In this document: positions 22,601 to 29,655 of the stretch, piece by piece
How the letters are laid out: each line of letters opens with the position of its first letter
Numbering within the stretch: the first letter of the stretch is position 1
NCBI GenBank assembly: GCA_046328525.1
Contig: JAXLWK010000019.1
Location: forward strand, 1-31,123
DNA length: 31,123 bases
Direction of reading: 5' to 3'
Origin: JBDHWG01 sp046328525
GTDB taxonomy: Bacteria > Chloroflexota > Anaerolineae > Epilineales > JAHCIE01
The notes under the pieces: model-generated
Told to the model about the DNA's origin: nothing
The model's database searches: none
What the model saw: the letters and a program-made list of their open reading frames with translations, nothing else
Translations under genes and position numbers: made by a program

Positions 22601-22753
22601 GAGATGGCGTCCATCATCATCGAGCAGGCCGAGACGATCGCCGGCGAGACGTTGAGCGCAGTCATCCGCGCCGCTACCCCGCCGACCGGCGCGTACACCG
22701 AGAGCTTCGCGGTGGACGGGCATACCCTGACGCTGGGCCTGGTGCGCCATTGA
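19610..22753 (+). CDS. ileS: Isoleucyl-tRNA synthetase, type 2
   Basis: This class I aminoacyl-tRNA synthetase charges tRNA-Ile and edits misactivated valine. At 1047 residues it has the length of type 2 (eukaryote-like) bacterial IleRS. The HIGH motif is HYGH (H55-H58, within PPTANGMPHYGH) and the KMSKS loop is KLSKS (594-598). The editing domain carries WTTTPWTLPGNVAL. CTRCGTALSSHE and CWRCGTPLL are zinc-like cysteine pairs, as are the cysteines in the later CDSPTCGERVF and CAKC. ATG 19610 is chosen over an upstream TTG because the family start (FQPVSPKVDF) follows it and GGAGGA (19595-19600) is nine bases away. Type 2 enzymes are often resistant to mupirocin (family knowledge, not shown here). 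Confidence 0.95.
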   Translation: MFQPVSPKVDFRTLEFETQEFWKKNDTFKRSLEIRKDAPRFVVYEGPPTANGMPHYGHVLTRVFKDIIPRYQTMKGKYVLRKGGWDTHGLPVEIQVEKSLGLRNKQDVEAFGIARFNALCRESVFNYIREWIEMSDRLGFWFDLEHAYITLDPDYMETVWWILKSFWDRDLIYKGFKVVPYCTRCGTALSSHELALGYADAVDPSVYVRFAVQDEPNTFFLVWTTTPWTLPGNVALAVGEDLDYVTVQQGDERLILAEARLSEALDGDYTVLERMKGKDLVGKRYTPLFTFLPVDKDYAYVVAGDFVSTEDGSGIVHIAPAFGADDLEVGKKYDLPVLMTINAEGRFLDAVKPWAGLWVKDADPHIEGELKGRGLLYKSGTFTHTYPFCWRCGTPLLYYARDTWYIRTTQFRDELLANNEKVNWVPEHIRRGRFGEWLANNVDWALSRDRFWGTPLPLWECDSPTCGERVFVGSRAQLGEHAGQNLARLDLHRPAVDEVTWRCAKCSHGKMRRIPQVIDVWFDSGAMPYAQWHYPFENKTVFEEQFPADYICEAIDQTRGWFYTLHAEGTLLFNSPAFKNCLVLGHVLADDGTKLSKSKGNFIPPIEIINNFGADATRWYFFSKPAWAPGRFDADQVGEIIRKFMLTLWNTYSFFVTYANLDGWTPQGQSPDTAALSDLDRWLLGELYELVGTVDESLATYQIHVGARALSEFVDSLSNWYVRRSRRRFWKSGAADADKNAAYITLYTALTTLTQMLAPYMPFLAEVLYQNLARSADANAPESVHLTDWPTLPAAWQNTPMVEGMRLTQRLASVGHAARNKAAIKVRQPLGEAIVAVRTPSEAAIVAAQADLLADEWNVQKVSTSGESELVNYRVRVNPARLGPKWGKRLPAIRQAVEAADAGTLAHSLRAGEPVTVQVNGEAIELLPDEMNVEVMERPGYTAVEEGGLVVALDTTLTDELRRLGLSRELVRRINAMRKDAGFEIADTIDTYYQTDPEMASIIIEQAETIAGETLSAVIRAATPPTGAYTESFAVDGHTLTLGLVRH

Positions 22754-22846
22754 GAGTAACTCAGCCGGCCGCAGCGGTGGGCGGTATTCCCATGTCGCCG
22801 ATCCAGCCGCGCCACCGGAGCCTCCAAAGAAGGAGCAAGACCTGAA

Positions 22847-23227
22847 ATGCAGCAATCACCGTTGACCCCTGACCAGATGCAACACTTCCGTGATCTGCTC
22901 CTCGCCGAGAAGAGGCAGATCGAGGCCGAGTTGCGCCGGCGCGTCGAGGAGTTCGAGCAGTTGACCGACAACAGCGACAAGGCCGGCCACTTCGGCGACC
23001 AGGGGGACGAGGCGACCGACATCTTCGAGCAGGAGAAGAACATGGCCCTGCGGGACGGGATGGAGCGCCAGATCGCCAAGATCAACCATGCCCTGGACCG
23101 CCTCAATCAGGGGACGTACGGTCTATGCGAGGTGTGCGGCAAGCCGATTGACCCGGAGCGGCTGGACGCCTTCCCCTCGGCGACGACGTGCATCCAGGAC
23201 GCACGAAAGGTGCAGAGTGAGCGATAA
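22847..23227 (+). CDS. TraR/DksA-type zinc-finger protein
   Basis: This 126-residue protein has a helical coiled-coil region (about 7-85) and a C-terminal finger, the layout of the DksA/TraR family, whose members modulate RNA polymerase with or without ppGpp. The finger begins CEVCGKPI (C94, C97), but the second pair is incomplete: only C115 in TTCIQDARK, with D118 where the fourth cysteine normally lies. AAGGAG (22830-22835) precedes the ATG by 11 bases. The gene's last 11 bases overlap lspA. Order ileS - DksA-like - lspA is common in bacteria. Whether it regulates transcription here is unproven. Confidence 0.87.
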   Translation: MQQSPLTPDQMQHFRDLLLAEKRQIEAELRRRVEEFEQLTDNSDKAGHFGDQGDEATDIFEQEKNMALRDGMERQIAKINHALDRLNQGTYGLCEVCGKPIDPERLDAFPSATTCIQDARKVQSER

Positions 23228-23786
23228 TCTAGCCTCGGCTTTCGGCGCTGGCCGCCGGCAGACCTTCCTGGTCGCCCTGGCCGTGCTGATTCTCGACCAG
23301 ATCAGCAAGTGGCTCGTCGTGAGCAACATCCCGCTCGGCGCAGAGTGGGCGCCGACCCCGTGGCTGGTGAACACCCTGGTCTTCACCCACACGACGAACA
23401 CCGGCGCCGCGTTCGGACTGGCCCCCGACGCCGGCTGGATCTTCGTCGTCATCGCCGTCATCGTGGTCCTCGGCATCATCTTCTACTACGACAAGCTGCC
23501 GACGGATCACTGGATGGTGCGCGTCGCGCTGGGGCTGCTACTGGGCGGCTCGATTGGCAACCTGATTGACCGTCTCACGCGCGGCTCGGTGGTTGACTTC
23601 ATAGACGTGCGCGTCTGGCCGATCTTCAACGTCGCCGACTCGGCCATCGTCGTCGGCGTCTTCATCCTGTTCTACTACCTCCTCAAGGAGGAGAAGGCCA
23701 TCAAGCAGCGCGCCGCGGCCGCCGCCGCCCAGGCAGAGACGGCGCCGCCTACCGCCGACGCCGAGGAGCCGCGCTCCCCAAGCTGA
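23217..23786 (+). CDS. lspA: Lipoprotein signal peptidase (signal peptidase II)
   Basis: LspA cleaves the signal peptide of diacylglyceryl-modified prolipoproteins in the cytoplasmic membrane. The 189-residue protein has four transmembrane segments (about 17-36, 72-91, 100-118 and 137-156). The family motifs are visible: LILDQISKW near the start, NTGAAFGL (61-68), GNLIDRL with catalytic D118, and FNVADSAI with catalytic D141. The tail after residue 160 is alanine- and acid-rich and probably disordered. The start is GTG 23217, inside the end of the preceding gene (11-base overlap), which points to translational coupling; GTG gives the right protein length. Confidence 0.95.
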   Translation: MSDNLASAFGAGRRQTFLVALAVLILDQISKWLVVSNIPLGAEWAPTPWLVNTLVFTHTTNTGAAFGLAPDAGWIFVVIAVIVVLGIIFYYDKLPTDHWMVRVALGLLLGGSIGNLIDRLTRGSVVDFIDVRVWPIFNVADSAIVVGVFILFYYLLKEEKAIKQRAAAAAAQAETAPPTADAEEPRSPS

Positions 23787-23807
23787 CCCGCCACGTCATG
23801 CGCCAGC

Positions 23808-23866
23808 AAAAAGACAGAGGACACAGGGCAGCGCCTATCACGCGCTCTGTGTCCTCTTCGCTTTTT
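23808..23866. terminator. Bidirectional terminator between lspA and the PucR gene
   Basis: GAGGACACAG (23817-23826) pairs with CTGTGTCCTC (23847-23856). An A-run (23808-23812) on the left and CTTTTT on the right (23861-23866) give a U-tract in both directions. It separates the rightward lspA operon from the converging leftward gene. Confidence 0.85.
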
Positions 23867-23923
23867 GACGTCCCGGAGGCGCGTCTCTACCACCGTGAGC
23901 GGTATTGCGGTAGGAGCGCTGCG

Positions 23924-25222
23924 TCAGCCGGAGGCGGCGCGGGCGGAGGGCGGAGCCTCGACCGTCGGCGCGCCGGCCAGGGAACGCAGCAGCAAGGCTA
24001 GGCGAATCTGCACCGCCTCGTCGAACTTGCGCGGGTCGAGGCCGGTCAGTGACGCGATTTTCTCCAGCCGGTACGCCAGCGTGTTGCGGTGGATGGTCAG
24101 GCGCTGCGCCGTCAGCGACGGAACGCAGTTCTCGGCGAAGAAGGCGTCTAGCGTCTCCAGCAAATCGGGTTCATGGTCCAGCGGGCTGAGCAGATACTGC
24201 GCCAGGTCCACCTTTGTCTCTTCATCCGAGACGCCGACGAAGGCCGGGATGCCCAACTCGTCGAGGCAGTAGACGCCGCTGCCACCGTGGAAGCGATGTC
24301 CCAGGGAGCGCGCCGCGCAGGCGTCCGCGTAGGACGACGTCAAGCCGCGCAGACCGGGATGATAGCGGCCAATACCGATGCTGACCGACGCCAGTGTGTC
24401 GCTCTGCAAGCGGCTCAGGAGTGCGCGGCTCGCCCGCTTGAGCGCCGACAGGTTGGCCCACGACGAGTTCCACTGGTCGGGGCTTGTCTCAGGCTTCGCC
24501 CAGCCGATGAGGTTGCGCGTATTGCTGGCCTTCAGGACGGCCACCTCGCCATCGCCGATGTAGGCGCAGATCGTGTCGTTGGGCAGGTGGAAGAAGCCCA
24601 CGACGCTGCTGATGACCATCTCGGCGCGGCGGCGGATCATCGCGTCATCCGGGTCGCGTCCGTTGGGCGGGGCGAGGATGTAGTCGGCGGCGTCAATGAG
24701 AATGACGGCGCGCGGCTGCGACAGGTCAATTTGGAGAATCCTGGCCTGGCGCAGAATCTCGTCCTCGTCGCGCAAGTGGCCGCGCAACAGGTCGTGAATG
24801 AACCGATTCTTTAACTCGTTGCGGTCGGGTCGCTGCTCAAGAAGCATGGTCTGACTGATGACAAGCTCCACAAGGGCCTGGGCCAGCCGCAACGACACGA
24901 CCTCCCCGTGGAGAGGGCGGCCGACGACAACCTCCCCTGCATCCCCGCGAATCTGACAGGACACGGACAGGCTCGGCGTGGCCGCCTCCTCGCTCAGGCC
25001 GAAGAGGCCGCTCGACTGCGGCGGCGTATGAAAGGCGAGGGTCATTCCCCGCGCCCGCACGGTGATGGGGGCGCACAGCAACTCGGCCAGGCGTTCGGCA
25101 ATCGTCTGCGCGGCCTGCTGGAGCGGCCCCCCTGACTCATGAGGCTTCCCCCCCCGTATCGAGTGGGCATACGCCCCACGCTCGACCTGGGGGGCGGCCT
25201 CGTGAACACTCGGCGCGATCAT
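23924..25222 (-). CDS. PucR/CdaR-family transcriptional regulator
   Basis: This 432-residue protein has the domain order of CdaR/PucR regulators, which typically control purine, sugar-diacid or similar catabolic genes. An N-terminal region of unclear ligand (1-about 140) leads to a central GGDEF-like CdaR domain (about 150-330) and a C-terminal PucR helix-turn-helix (about 350-415). The last is recognised from LETLDAFFAENCVPSLTAQ followed by LTIHRNTLAYRLEKI and FDEAVQIRLALLL. ATG 25222 is preceded on the minus strand by AAGGAAGG. It lies 114 bases downstream of the HldE-like gene and may be co-transcribed or have its own promoter; the spacer shows no clear terminator. Its target and effector are unknown. 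Confidence 0.85.
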   Translation of the reverse strand: MIAPSVHEAAPQVERGAYAHSIRGGKPHESGGPLQQAAQTIAERLAELLCAPITVRARGMTLAFHTPPQSSGLFGLSEEAATPSLSVSCQIRGDAGEVVVGRPLHGEVVSLRLAQALVELVISQTMLLEQRPDRNELKNRFIHDLLRGHLRDEDEILRQARILQIDLSQPRAVILIDAADYILAPPNGRDPDDAMIRRRAEMVISSVVGFFHLPNDTICAYIGDGEVAVLKASNTRNLIGWAKPETSPDQWNSSWANLSALKRASRALLSRLQSDTLASVSIGIGRYHPGLRGLTSSYADACAARSLGHRFHGGSGVYCLDELGIPAFVGVSDEETKVDLAQYLLSPLDHEPDLLETLDAFFAENCVPSLTAQRLTIHRNTLAYRLEKIASLTGLDPRKFDEAVQIRLALLLRSLAGAPTVEAPPSARAASG

Positions 25223-25336
25223 GGGCCTTCCTTGCCATCGTATTCGTATCCGAGCACGCCCGGTATGACAGCTCAGCCTCCTGATAGCAAGTTAAGGGCC
25301 AGGATAGCCCAGGCATTCAAGACCAACTCGACGACA

Positions 25337-26818
25337 CTACGCCGCGTGACTCGCCAGTTCGCCGTGGGCTTGAATCCGCTCGATCATGCGCGTCGTCGAA
25401 CGCTCGCGCACGTAGGGCAGGATCTGGATGACCCCGCCGAGCTGCTCCACCACGTCGGCCTCCGGCAGCCGCTCCCGGGTGTAGTCGCCGCCCTTGACGA
25501 ACACGTGCGGTCGGATGGCGCGGATCAGCTCAATCGGCGTGTCCTCGTCGAACGCGACGATGTGGTCCACGCAGCTCAGCGCCGCCAGCACCTTCATGCG
25601 GTCGCCGACGCTGTTGACCGGCCGCGTCGGCCCCTTGAGCCGCCGCACACCGTCGTCGGTGTTGACGCCGACGACGAGAACGTCGCCGAGCGCCTTGGCC
25701 TGGCTGAGATAGGAGATGTGGCCGCTGTGCAGAATGTCGAAGCAGCCGTTGGTAAACACGATGCGGCGGCCCTGCTGGCGGTACGTCTCCAGGAGCGGCG
25801 TCAGGTGCGCCACATCGGTGGGCTTGAAGTCGGTGGACACGGCGGCGAGCAGCTCGTCGGCGGTGCAGACGGTCGTCCCGTCGCGCCCCACGACGACGGC
25901 CGCCGCCGCCGCCGCCAGCTCCGCCGCCGCACTCGTGCTTCCCCCCGCCGCCAGCGCCAGCGCCAGGGCGCTCAGGTAGGTGTCGCCGGCGCCGGCGGCG
26001 CGGGAGTGGCTGGCCGGCTGCGCGTAGGTGCGGTACGGCGGCGCCCCGCGCTCCAGGATGACCGCGCCCTCGGTGTCGAGAGTCACGGCGGCAATCTGCG
26101 CGCCCGTCAGGTCGAAAATCCGCTGTTTCGCGCCAAGAATCTGGTCCGCGCGGTCGCGGGCCGCGCCGCGGCTGCTCTCGCCGAGCAGGCGTAGCGCCTC
26201 CTGGTAGTTGGGCTTGACGGCCGTCACGCCGACGGTGCGATACGCCGGCAGGTGCTTGGCGTCGGCGACGAGGACCCGCGGCGACTGGCGCTGGAGATGC
26301 GCCAGGACGCCGATGACGCGCGGACTCAGGATGCCATAGCCATAGTCAGACACGATGACCGCATCGCTGGCGTGGAACATGACCGTCAGGCGCTCGATAA
26401 TCGTCCCCTCTGTGCGGCGGTCCACCGGCCCCGTGCTGCCCTGGTCGAAGCGCACCAGGAGATGACCCTGGGATAGCACACGATGCTTGGCGAGGGTTCG
26501 CCGCGCCGGATGGCTGAGGACGTGCTCCGTGGCGACACCCTCAGCCGCCAGCGCCTGGCGCAGCAGGGCGGCCTCGTAGTCGCTACCGACAACGGACAGG
26601 AAATCCACCTCAGCGCCCAGGCGGCAGAGGTTGGCGGCGGTGTTGGCCGCGCCGCCCGGCGCGTCCACCCGGCTATCCACAGTGACGACCGGCACGGGCG
26701 CTTCGCGGCACAGCCGGTCGGCGACGCCATCGGAGTAGCTGTCGAGAATCGCGTCGCCGATGACCAGCACGCGCAGGCCAGGGAAACGGGCGACAATCTC
26801 CGGCAAGTCTAGCTTCAT
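25337..26818 (-). CDS. hldE: Bifunctional heptose 7-phosphate kinase / nucleotidyltransferase
   Basis: This 493-residue protein matches HldE (RfaE), which phosphorylates D-glycero-beta-D-manno-heptose 7-phosphate at C1 and then transfers AMP to give ADP-heptose. The N-terminal PfkB/ribokinase domain (about 1-320) has GDAILDSY (21-28), PGGAANTAANL (54-64) and the anion-hole signature AAGAGDTY (274-281). The C-terminal cytidylyltransferase-like domain (about 350-485) has TNGCFDILHSGH with HSGH at 364-367, and later a substrate-binding RERSTTRMIERI. ATG 26818 has AGGAGG just upstream on the minus strand; the open frame beyond it is a shadow of the neighbour. Eleven bases separate it from the GHMP kinase. 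Sugar specificity is inferred. Confidence 0.88.
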   Translation of the reverse strand: MKLDLPEIVARFPGLRVLVIGDAILDSYSDGVADRLCREAPVPVVTVDSRVDAPGGAANTAANLCRLGAEVDFLSVVGSDYEAALLRQALAAEGVATEHVLSHPARRTLAKHRVLSQGHLLVRFDQGSTGPVDRRTEGTIIERLTVMFHASDAVIVSDYGYGILSPRVIGVLAHLQRQSPRVLVADAKHLPAYRTVGVTAVKPNYQEALRLLGESSRGAARDRADQILGAKQRIFDLTGAQIAAVTLDTEGAVILERGAPPYRTYAQPASHSRAAGAGDTYLSALALALAAGGSTSAAAELAAAAAAVVVGRDGTTVCTADELLAAVSTDFKPTDVAHLTPLLETYRQQGRRIVFTNGCFDILHSGHISYLSQAKALGDVLVVGVNTDDGVRRLKGPTRPVNSVGDRMKVLAALSCVDHIVAFDEDTPIELIRAIRPHVFVKGGDYTRERLPEADVVEQLGGVIQILPYVRERSTTRMIERIQAHGELASHAA

Positions 26819-26829
26819 AGGTTCCCTCC

Positions 26830-27930
26830 TCAGGACACCATGCGTCCGGCGGCGGCAATGGCTGCTCCGCGCGGCTGCGCGAAGCGGCGGATGGCCGCCC
26901 GCGGCACGCGCCGCGTCTCCACGCCGGTCATGACCTGCGCGCCCATGAAGTCGAAGTCGAAGGTCATCTCGCGCAAACCGAAATCGGCGAGGGCGCGGCG
27001 GACGGCCATCTGGCGGCCGGTGGGAACGTAGAGGAGGAGGAAGCCGCCACCGCCAGCGCCGGTGATCTTGCCGCCCAGCGCGCCCGCCTCCCGCGCCGCC
27101 GCGTACCACCCATCTATGGCCGATGACGACACCTTGTGGGACAGGCGCTTCTTGAGGTTCCACGTCTGGTCGAGCAGCCGCCCAAAGTCGTCGAGCGCCT
27201 CGGTGCGCAGGGCGAGGTGCATCTCGCGCGCCAGGCCCTTGATCTCGTGGAGCGTCTCGACGACGACCGACTTGCCCTTGGACTTCTCGCGCTGCTCCAG
27301 GAGGATGTCGGCCGAGTTGCGCGATTGCCCGGTCGAGAAGAGGAGCAGGCGCGACTTGAGCGTGGCGACGGCGTCGCGCGGGAGCCCGATGGGCACCACA
27401 TCCGCGCCATCGGCGGTGAACTCGATGGCGTTGAGGCCACCGTAGGCGCTGGCATACTGGTCCTGCTTGCCGATGGGCCGCCCCAGGCGCTCGATCTCCA
27501 GCCAGCACGCCAGGTCGGCGGCTTCCTCGCGCCCCAGGTCGTGATCGAGATACGTGGCGAGGGTGCGCAGCAGGCTGACCGACATGGCGCTCGACGAGCC
27601 GAGGCCGGTACCGGGCGGCACATCGGACGACAGGAACAAGTCCACGCCGACGCGGCGCAGCCCGCGCTCCATGAAGCGCTCGACGACGGCCTTGGGCAGG
27701 ATCAACGGGTCCTGGACCAGCGGCGTCTCACCGGGCGCGAAGGTCTCGGTCACGTGGTAGTCCGCCGATGTGATGCGAACCCTGGGCGTGGCGGGCTGCT
27801 GGGCGGCGACGTAGGCATAGCGTGTGATGGCGGCGCTGATGACGAACCCACCGAAGCGGGTGTAGTAGGGCGCTAAATCGGTCCCGCCACCGCCAAAGCT
27901 GATGCGAACCGGCGCGCGTGTGATAACCAT
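26830..27930 (-). CDS. hddA: GHMP-family kinase, HddA-like (heptose or related sugar)
   Basis: This 366-residue GHMP kinase resembles HddA, which phosphorylates D-glycero-alpha-D-manno-heptose 7-phosphate at C1 in the GDP-heptose route; related kinases act on fucose or other sugars. The start MVITRAPVRISFGGGGTDL is characteristic. Motif 2, PPGTGLGSSSA, lies at 105-115, and motif 3, KITGAGGGGFLLLY, near residue 300. ATG 27930 is six bases after GGGAGG on the minus strand, better than ATG 27936 or the GTG at 27957. It sits 31 bases after the SDR gene and 11 before the HldE-like gene. The gene symbol is a best guess; the exact sugar is uncertain. Confidence 0.82.
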   Translation of the reverse strand: MVITRAPVRISFGGGGTDLAPYYTRFGGFVISAAITRYAYVAAQQPATPRVRITSADYHVTETFAPGETPLVQDPLILPKAVVERFMERGLRRVGVDLFLSSDVPPGTGLGSSSAMSVSLLRTLATYLDHDLGREEAADLACWLEIERLGRPIGKQDQYASAYGGLNAIEFTADGADVVPIGLPRDAVATLKSRLLLFSTGQSRNSADILLEQREKSKGKSVVVETLHEIKGLAREMHLALRTEALDDFGRLLDQTWNLKKRLSHKVSSSAIDGWYAAAREAGALGGKITGAGGGGFLLLYVPTGRQMAVRRALADFGLREMTFDFDFMGAQVMTGVETRRVPRAAIRRFAQPRGAAIAAAGRMVS

Positions 27931-27961
27931 GCTCATCCTCCCGTTGACCTGTGACACACCA

Positions 27962-28705
27962 TTAAGGCCAGCTCGTTTCCGTGAGCGGCGTGACCATCAC
28001 CTCTTGCACCACCGACTCCTGCGGCATCATGACCGCGAAAACGATGCTCGCCGCGACGTTGGCCGGGTCTTGCAGGTTGCGCTCCTCGGGCATCGGGATA
28101 CCCTGCTCCGGAAAGCGGTCGAAGAAGTGGGTCGCCATGCCGCCGGGGATGATCGTCGTCACGCGGATATTGTCCGGCCGGCCCTCGACGCCCAGGCCGC
28201 GGCTGAAGCCGCGCAGGCCCCACTTCGTGGCGTGGTAGGCGGAGGCGCTGCCCCAGGCGCGCACCGCTGCCGTGGACGCGACGTTGATGATATGGCCGCT
28301 CTTCTGGCGGCGCATCGTCGGCAGGGCTGCTTTCGCCGTGAGGAACGGACCACGCAGGTTGACGCCGATGACGCGGTCCCACTGCTCCACGGTCATCTCG
28401 TCCACGGATTTGACGTAGTCCACGGCGGCGCTGTTGACGACGACATCCAGGCGGCCGAACCGATCCACGACGGCGTTTACCGTGGCGAACACGGCGTCAG
28501 CGTCGCTAACGTCGCACTGATAGGAGACGTGGCCCTCGCCGTGGAGGTCCTTGGCGACGCGCGCGGCGTTCGCCGCGTTGAGGTCTACGACGGCGACCTG
28601 GGCGCCGGCGCAGGCGAACGCGCGGGCCGTGGCTTCGCCGAGGCCGCTGCCGCCGCCGGTGACGAGAACGACTTTACCTTCGAGAGAGTTGCTGATGTTG
28701 AACAT
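27962..28705 (-). CDS. Classical SDR oxidoreductase
   Basis: This 247-residue short-chain dehydrogenase/reductase shows the complete classical signature: cofactor motif TGGGSGLG (16-23), NSAA (91-94), catalytic S144 and YHATK with Y157 and K161. An acidic residue (D41, VVDLN) at the end of the second strand favours NAD(H) over NADP(H) by the usual rule. It is too short and of the wrong subfamily to be HldD, the extended-SDR ADP-heptose epimerase. Position between a GT2 gene and the sugar kinases suggests a sugar or sugar-nucleotide substrate, but that is inference. AAGGA precedes ATG 28705 on the minus strand. Confidence 0.87.
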   Translation of the reverse strand: MFNISNSLEGKVVLVTGGGSGLGEATARAFACAGAQVAVVDLNAANAARVAKDLHGEGHVSYQCDVSDADAVFATVNAVVDRFGRLDVVVNSAAVDYVKSVDEMTVEQWDRVIGVNLRGPFLTAKAALPTMRRQKSGHIINVASTAAVRAWGSASAYHATKWGLRGFSRGLGVEGRPDNIRVTTIIPGGMATHFFDRFPEQGIPMPEERNLQDPANVAASIVFAVMMPQESVVQEVMVTPLTETSWP

Positions 28706-28741
28706 ACTGTGTTTCCTTGTGTCGGTGTGGTTGTTACGATA

Positions 28742-29623
28742 CTAGGCGACGCGCTTCTCGTCCTCGGCGTGCAGCGGCTCCGCCTCGCGCACCGGGTGGA
28801 CGTTATATTCGCGGATCAGCTCCCCGAACAGCTCCGTCGCGTTGCGCTGGCGGTCGGGGACGTTCGTCGGCAGGCCGAGGTGGTACGTCCCGGCTGGCAG
28901 GAGGCCGCAGCCGCCGTACTTGCGGATGAGAAGGAACTGCACGACCACCTCCTCGCCGGCGTGCTCCGGCGGCAAGCGCCGCCACCAGGAAAAGCCGCCG
29001 ACGCTCAGGAGCTTCGCCCGGTCGAATAGCACGTTCGCGCCGCCGACCCAGGCAATCTTGTAGCGCACTGGCTCGCCGTCCGGCGTGAGCTGCTGCTCCA
29101 GGTGCAGCGGGTTGGCCGCGTTGTTGACGACGTGACGCTGCCACGGCAGGGTCTCCGGGGTGAATCCTTCGGGGCGCACGGGGCCGTCCCACACCTCGAT
29201 GGTCTGCTGGTGCGGGCGCACGTCGTGGAGATAGTCGAGGCCGGTCGCCGGGCAGCCGACGAAGCCGATGTCCTCGCGGCGCAGCGTGTCCAGCATGCGC
29301 TCCATCGTGAGTGGGTCGAGCAGCACGTCGTCGTCCAGGAAGTGCACATACGGCGCGCGGCTCTGCTCCAACAGGAAGTTGCGCTGCTCGGCCATGCCAC
29401 GGCGCGGCAGGTGTCGGTGGGCGGTCACCCGGTGGCCGCGCCAGCGCAAGCCGCGAATGAGGGTCTGGATTTCGATGCTGTCCATGTACACCTCGTCTGC
29501 CGGCGTCTGGTCGGAGATAATCACGTCGAAGTCGGTGAACGTCTGCCCGAACAGGCTCGTCAGGACCACCGCCAGCCCCGTCTTGCGGCGGCATGTTGGG
29601 ATAAGCACATCTACCAGGGCCAT
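28742..29623 (-). CDS. GT2-family glycosyltransferase
   Basis: This 293-residue enzyme has the GT-A fold of family 2. The N-terminus VDVLIPTCRR and the diphosphate/metal motif FLDDDVLL (D97-D99) are clear. An acidic acceptor-site motif is probably AGEEVVVQ, near residue 225. No transmembrane helices are seen, so it is cytoplasmic or membrane-associated and acts on nucleotide-sugar donors. AAGGAGG lies about ten bases before ATG 29623 on the minus strand. It lies 32 bases after the GT4 gene and 36 before the SDR. Donor and acceptor cannot be deduced. Confidence 0.85.
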   Translation of the reverse strand: MALVDVLIPTCRRKTGLAVVLTSLFGQTFTDFDVIISDQTPADEVYMDSIEIQTLIRGLRWRGHRVTAHRHLPRRGMAEQRNFLLEQSRAPYVHFLDDDVLLDPLTMERMLDTLRREDIGFVGCPATGLDYLHDVRPHQQTIEVWDGPVRPEGFTPETLPWQRHVVNNAANPLHLEQQLTPDGEPVRYKIAWVGGANVLFDRAKLLSVGGFSWWRRLPPEHAGEEVVVQFLLIRKYGGCGLLPAGTYHLGLPTNVPDRQRNATELFGELIREYNVHPVREAEPLHAEDEKRVA

Positions 29624-29655
29624 ACCTCACTCCTCCTTAGCATGCCTCTCGCTTA

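Noticed and set aside
26668..26680. A CTATCCACAG sequence resembling a DnaA box
   Set aside because: It is single and lies within the HldE coding region; no cluster or AT-rich region is near, and dnaN has no boxes upstream.
26819..27508. N-terminal extension of the HldE-like ORF to 723 residues
   Set aside because: The extension is an out-of-frame reading of the GHMP kinase gene; the real start at 26818 has AGGAGG and the correct family N-terminus.
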